Assembly: GCF_023100945.1 (NCBI RefSeq)
Contig: NZ_CP064689.1
Coordinates: forward strand, 2,214,001-2,278,000
Direction: 5' to 3'
Length of the DNA stretch: 64,000 nucleotides
Source: Bradyrhizobium sp. 200
GTDB lineage: Bacteria; Pseudomonadota; Alphaproteobacteria; Rhizobiales; Xanthobacteraceae
The notes beneath the pieces were generated by a model that worked only from the letters and a program-made list of their open reading frames with translations, made no database searches and had not been told where the DNA came from. Shown here piece by piece: positions 62,611 to 64,000 of this stretch. Within the stretch, counting starts at the first letter, position 1. Each line of letters begins with the position of its first letter. Position numbers and translations under genes: made by a program.

Positions 62611-62721
62611 TTGGACGCTAGCCTGCCTGCGATTGCCACGGTCGCCGGTCGACGCTTGATGGCGGCCGAGGCCGGCCCCGGCGAGCATTGATCGAACACT
62701 CCGCATACGCACGGAGCGAAC

Positions 62722-64000
62722 ATGTCGCCACGAGCCAGTGCTGTCGCCGCCGATCGGCGCGACGTACCCCAGAGCGAAAATCGACCGGATGCGTCCGGCG
62801 CAGCGTTTCAGGACGCCATCGACGCTGCGCGGGCGCCCTCGGATGCGTCGAGGCCAGTCAATTCCAACAACGATGCCGTGGTCCGGAGCGCGAACGACAA
62901 TTCGACAGACGTCGCTCAACCGGCGCAGGACGTCTCGCCGCAGCGGCAGCAACAAATTGCAGATTGGGTCGAGCGGCAGTCGGACCCCAGCGGAGGTTTT
63001 CTCGGGATCGGCCAGACATCGACGACCGAGAAGGTCATCGGCGCGCTGCGCGGCCAGTCCGAGCTCGGAACGCTCGATTAGCAACAGCAGCGGTTGCTGA
63101 TGGATCAGGTGCTCGATCGCTGGACTGCGGGCCGCGGCGAGGGGCCCGGCGGCGCCGCCCGTCTTTCCTGCTCGCTGGACGACACGCCCGAACTGCGCGT
63201 GGGTCGTCGCCGAGCGCACGGCACTGGAGGCGGCCGAGCTTGCGCGCGATCCGGCGGTCGCCACTGCGCGATCCGGCGAGCAGTGGCAGCGCCGGATGAC
63301 GGCTGCGTCCTATGCCGTCTCCGCTATCACCGCCCTGTCCGGTCCGGCGGGGAGCGCGCCTGCGAATCTCGAGCCGTTGCGGAACATGTTGACGGGGCTG
63401 CGGCCTGAGGATGCAGCCGGCTTCGCGCGTGCGCTCTCAACTGACCCGTCGATGGCCATCGCGGGGCAAATGACCGCCTCGATGCGCGAGCGCGCATTGT
63501 CGGCGCTCAATCAGGGACCTCATTCAGAAGCGGCCAGCGCATTCGTACAGAACGCGTTTGCTGGAACATCGGCGATCGACTACGGCACGGTTCCGGTCCT
63601 GCGCCGGACGATGGCGCATGCGCTCGCTCGCGAGTGGCATCCCGACGATCCCGCACGACAGCGTGCGGAGGCAGAGCGGCTTGGCGGCGTTCTCGAAGCC
63701 CGGCAGGGACGCGAACTGCTGGGCTTGCAGGACGCCGACAAGGCGCCGCTTGCGGCGCGTGTCAATGCGCTCGCGACCATCCGCATGAATCCGGCGATTA
63801 GCGCCGATACGCTGCGGCAGACCGACGATCCCTGGACCAATCGTGCGATCGTCGAACCGCAGGCGCAGGCATCCGCCCAACGCCTGCTTTCCGCGCGTGG
63901 CGACACGCCACAGATTCTGCGCGGAACGGATCTCGACAACACCATCGGCTTCGCGATGGGCATGCCGCCGGCGCTTCCGCCCGGTGCAAGCTTCGCGCAA
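62722..64000 (+). pseudogene. T3SS-secreted protein candidate, interrupted by amber and frameshift, runs off the window
   Basis: ATG at 62722 with GGAG 5 bases upstream. The first frame reads MSPRASAVAADRRDV, a serine/alanine/asparagine-rich N terminus like a T3SS signal, then FLGIGQTSTTEKVIGAL and an in-frame TAG at 63079-63081. The same frame continues in protein-like fashion (QQQRLLMDQVLDRWTAGRG). Near 63200 the sensible frame shifts by one base (WVVAERTALEAAELARD, later NLEPLRNMLTGLRPEDAAGF) and stays open to the window end. One long secreted protein, now broken, is the simplest reading. Two separate genes cannot be excluded. No enzyme motif recognised. Confidence 0.55.

Noticed and set aside
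1..64000. tRNA, rRNA or riboswitch genes
   Set aside because: I saw no convincing cloverleaf, rRNA core sequence or known riboswitch motif by eye; a covariance-model scan would be needed to exclude them.

Overview
The window looks like a chromosomal segment of a Bradyrhizobium-type alphaproteobacterium. The evidence is many small secreted or hypothetical proteins of kinds familiar from that genus (a DUF3551-like protein, NDDDA-motif proteins, a protein ending in DPRYSGC), the high GC of the right half, and a rhizobial (Rhc) order of type III secretion genes. I ran no database search, so all names rest on recognised motifs, gene order and family knowledge.

Positions 1 to about 28000 are a patchwork accessory region. 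It holds cell-surface sugar genes: two FkbM-type methyltransferases, a family 4 glycosyltransferase, a membrane O-acyltransferase plus the broken 3' end of a second copy, and a Wza/GumB-type export lipoprotein. Between them lie decayed IS3, IS5 and IS256 elements and scraps of mobile-element genes (ERF, ParB-like, tyrosine recombinase, serine resolvase). There are also many short membrane or secreted proteins, a metallophosphoesterase, and a 594-residue proline/serine-rich tandem-repeat protein at 16488-18272.

Positions 28491-41654 form a type I secretion locus. A 3331-residue modular exoprotein (Calx-beta, choice-of-anchor, ExeM/NucH-like nuclease, 5'-nucleotidase-like and RTX modules) ends in a hairpin terminator. 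It is followed by its likely ABC exporter and HlyD-family adaptor. A hybrid sensor kinase (42207-43886) and an OmpR-type response regulator (44112-44846) come next.

Positions 45141 to the end are a type III secretion (T3SS) cluster. The minus-strand block runs sctI-J-K-L-N-O-Q-R-S-T-U, the nolB-rhcU order of rhizobia, with mostly overlapping genes. Divergent from it are a NolW/RhcC1-like secretin N-domain protein, two glycine-rich small proteins (needle candidates), sctD, an sctX/sctY-like pair, sctV and a TPR lipoprotein. Three sites resemble the rhizobial tts box bound by TtsI. Four points stand out. No classical RhcC2 is seen; instead a Tad/Flp-pilus-type secretin (CpaC-like) and a CpaD-like protein sit at the edge of the cluster. 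SctU lacks the NPTH autocleavage motif. SctQ carries an internal ribosome binding site and start. A tts-box-preceded secreted-protein candidate at the right edge is broken by an amber codon and a frameshift.
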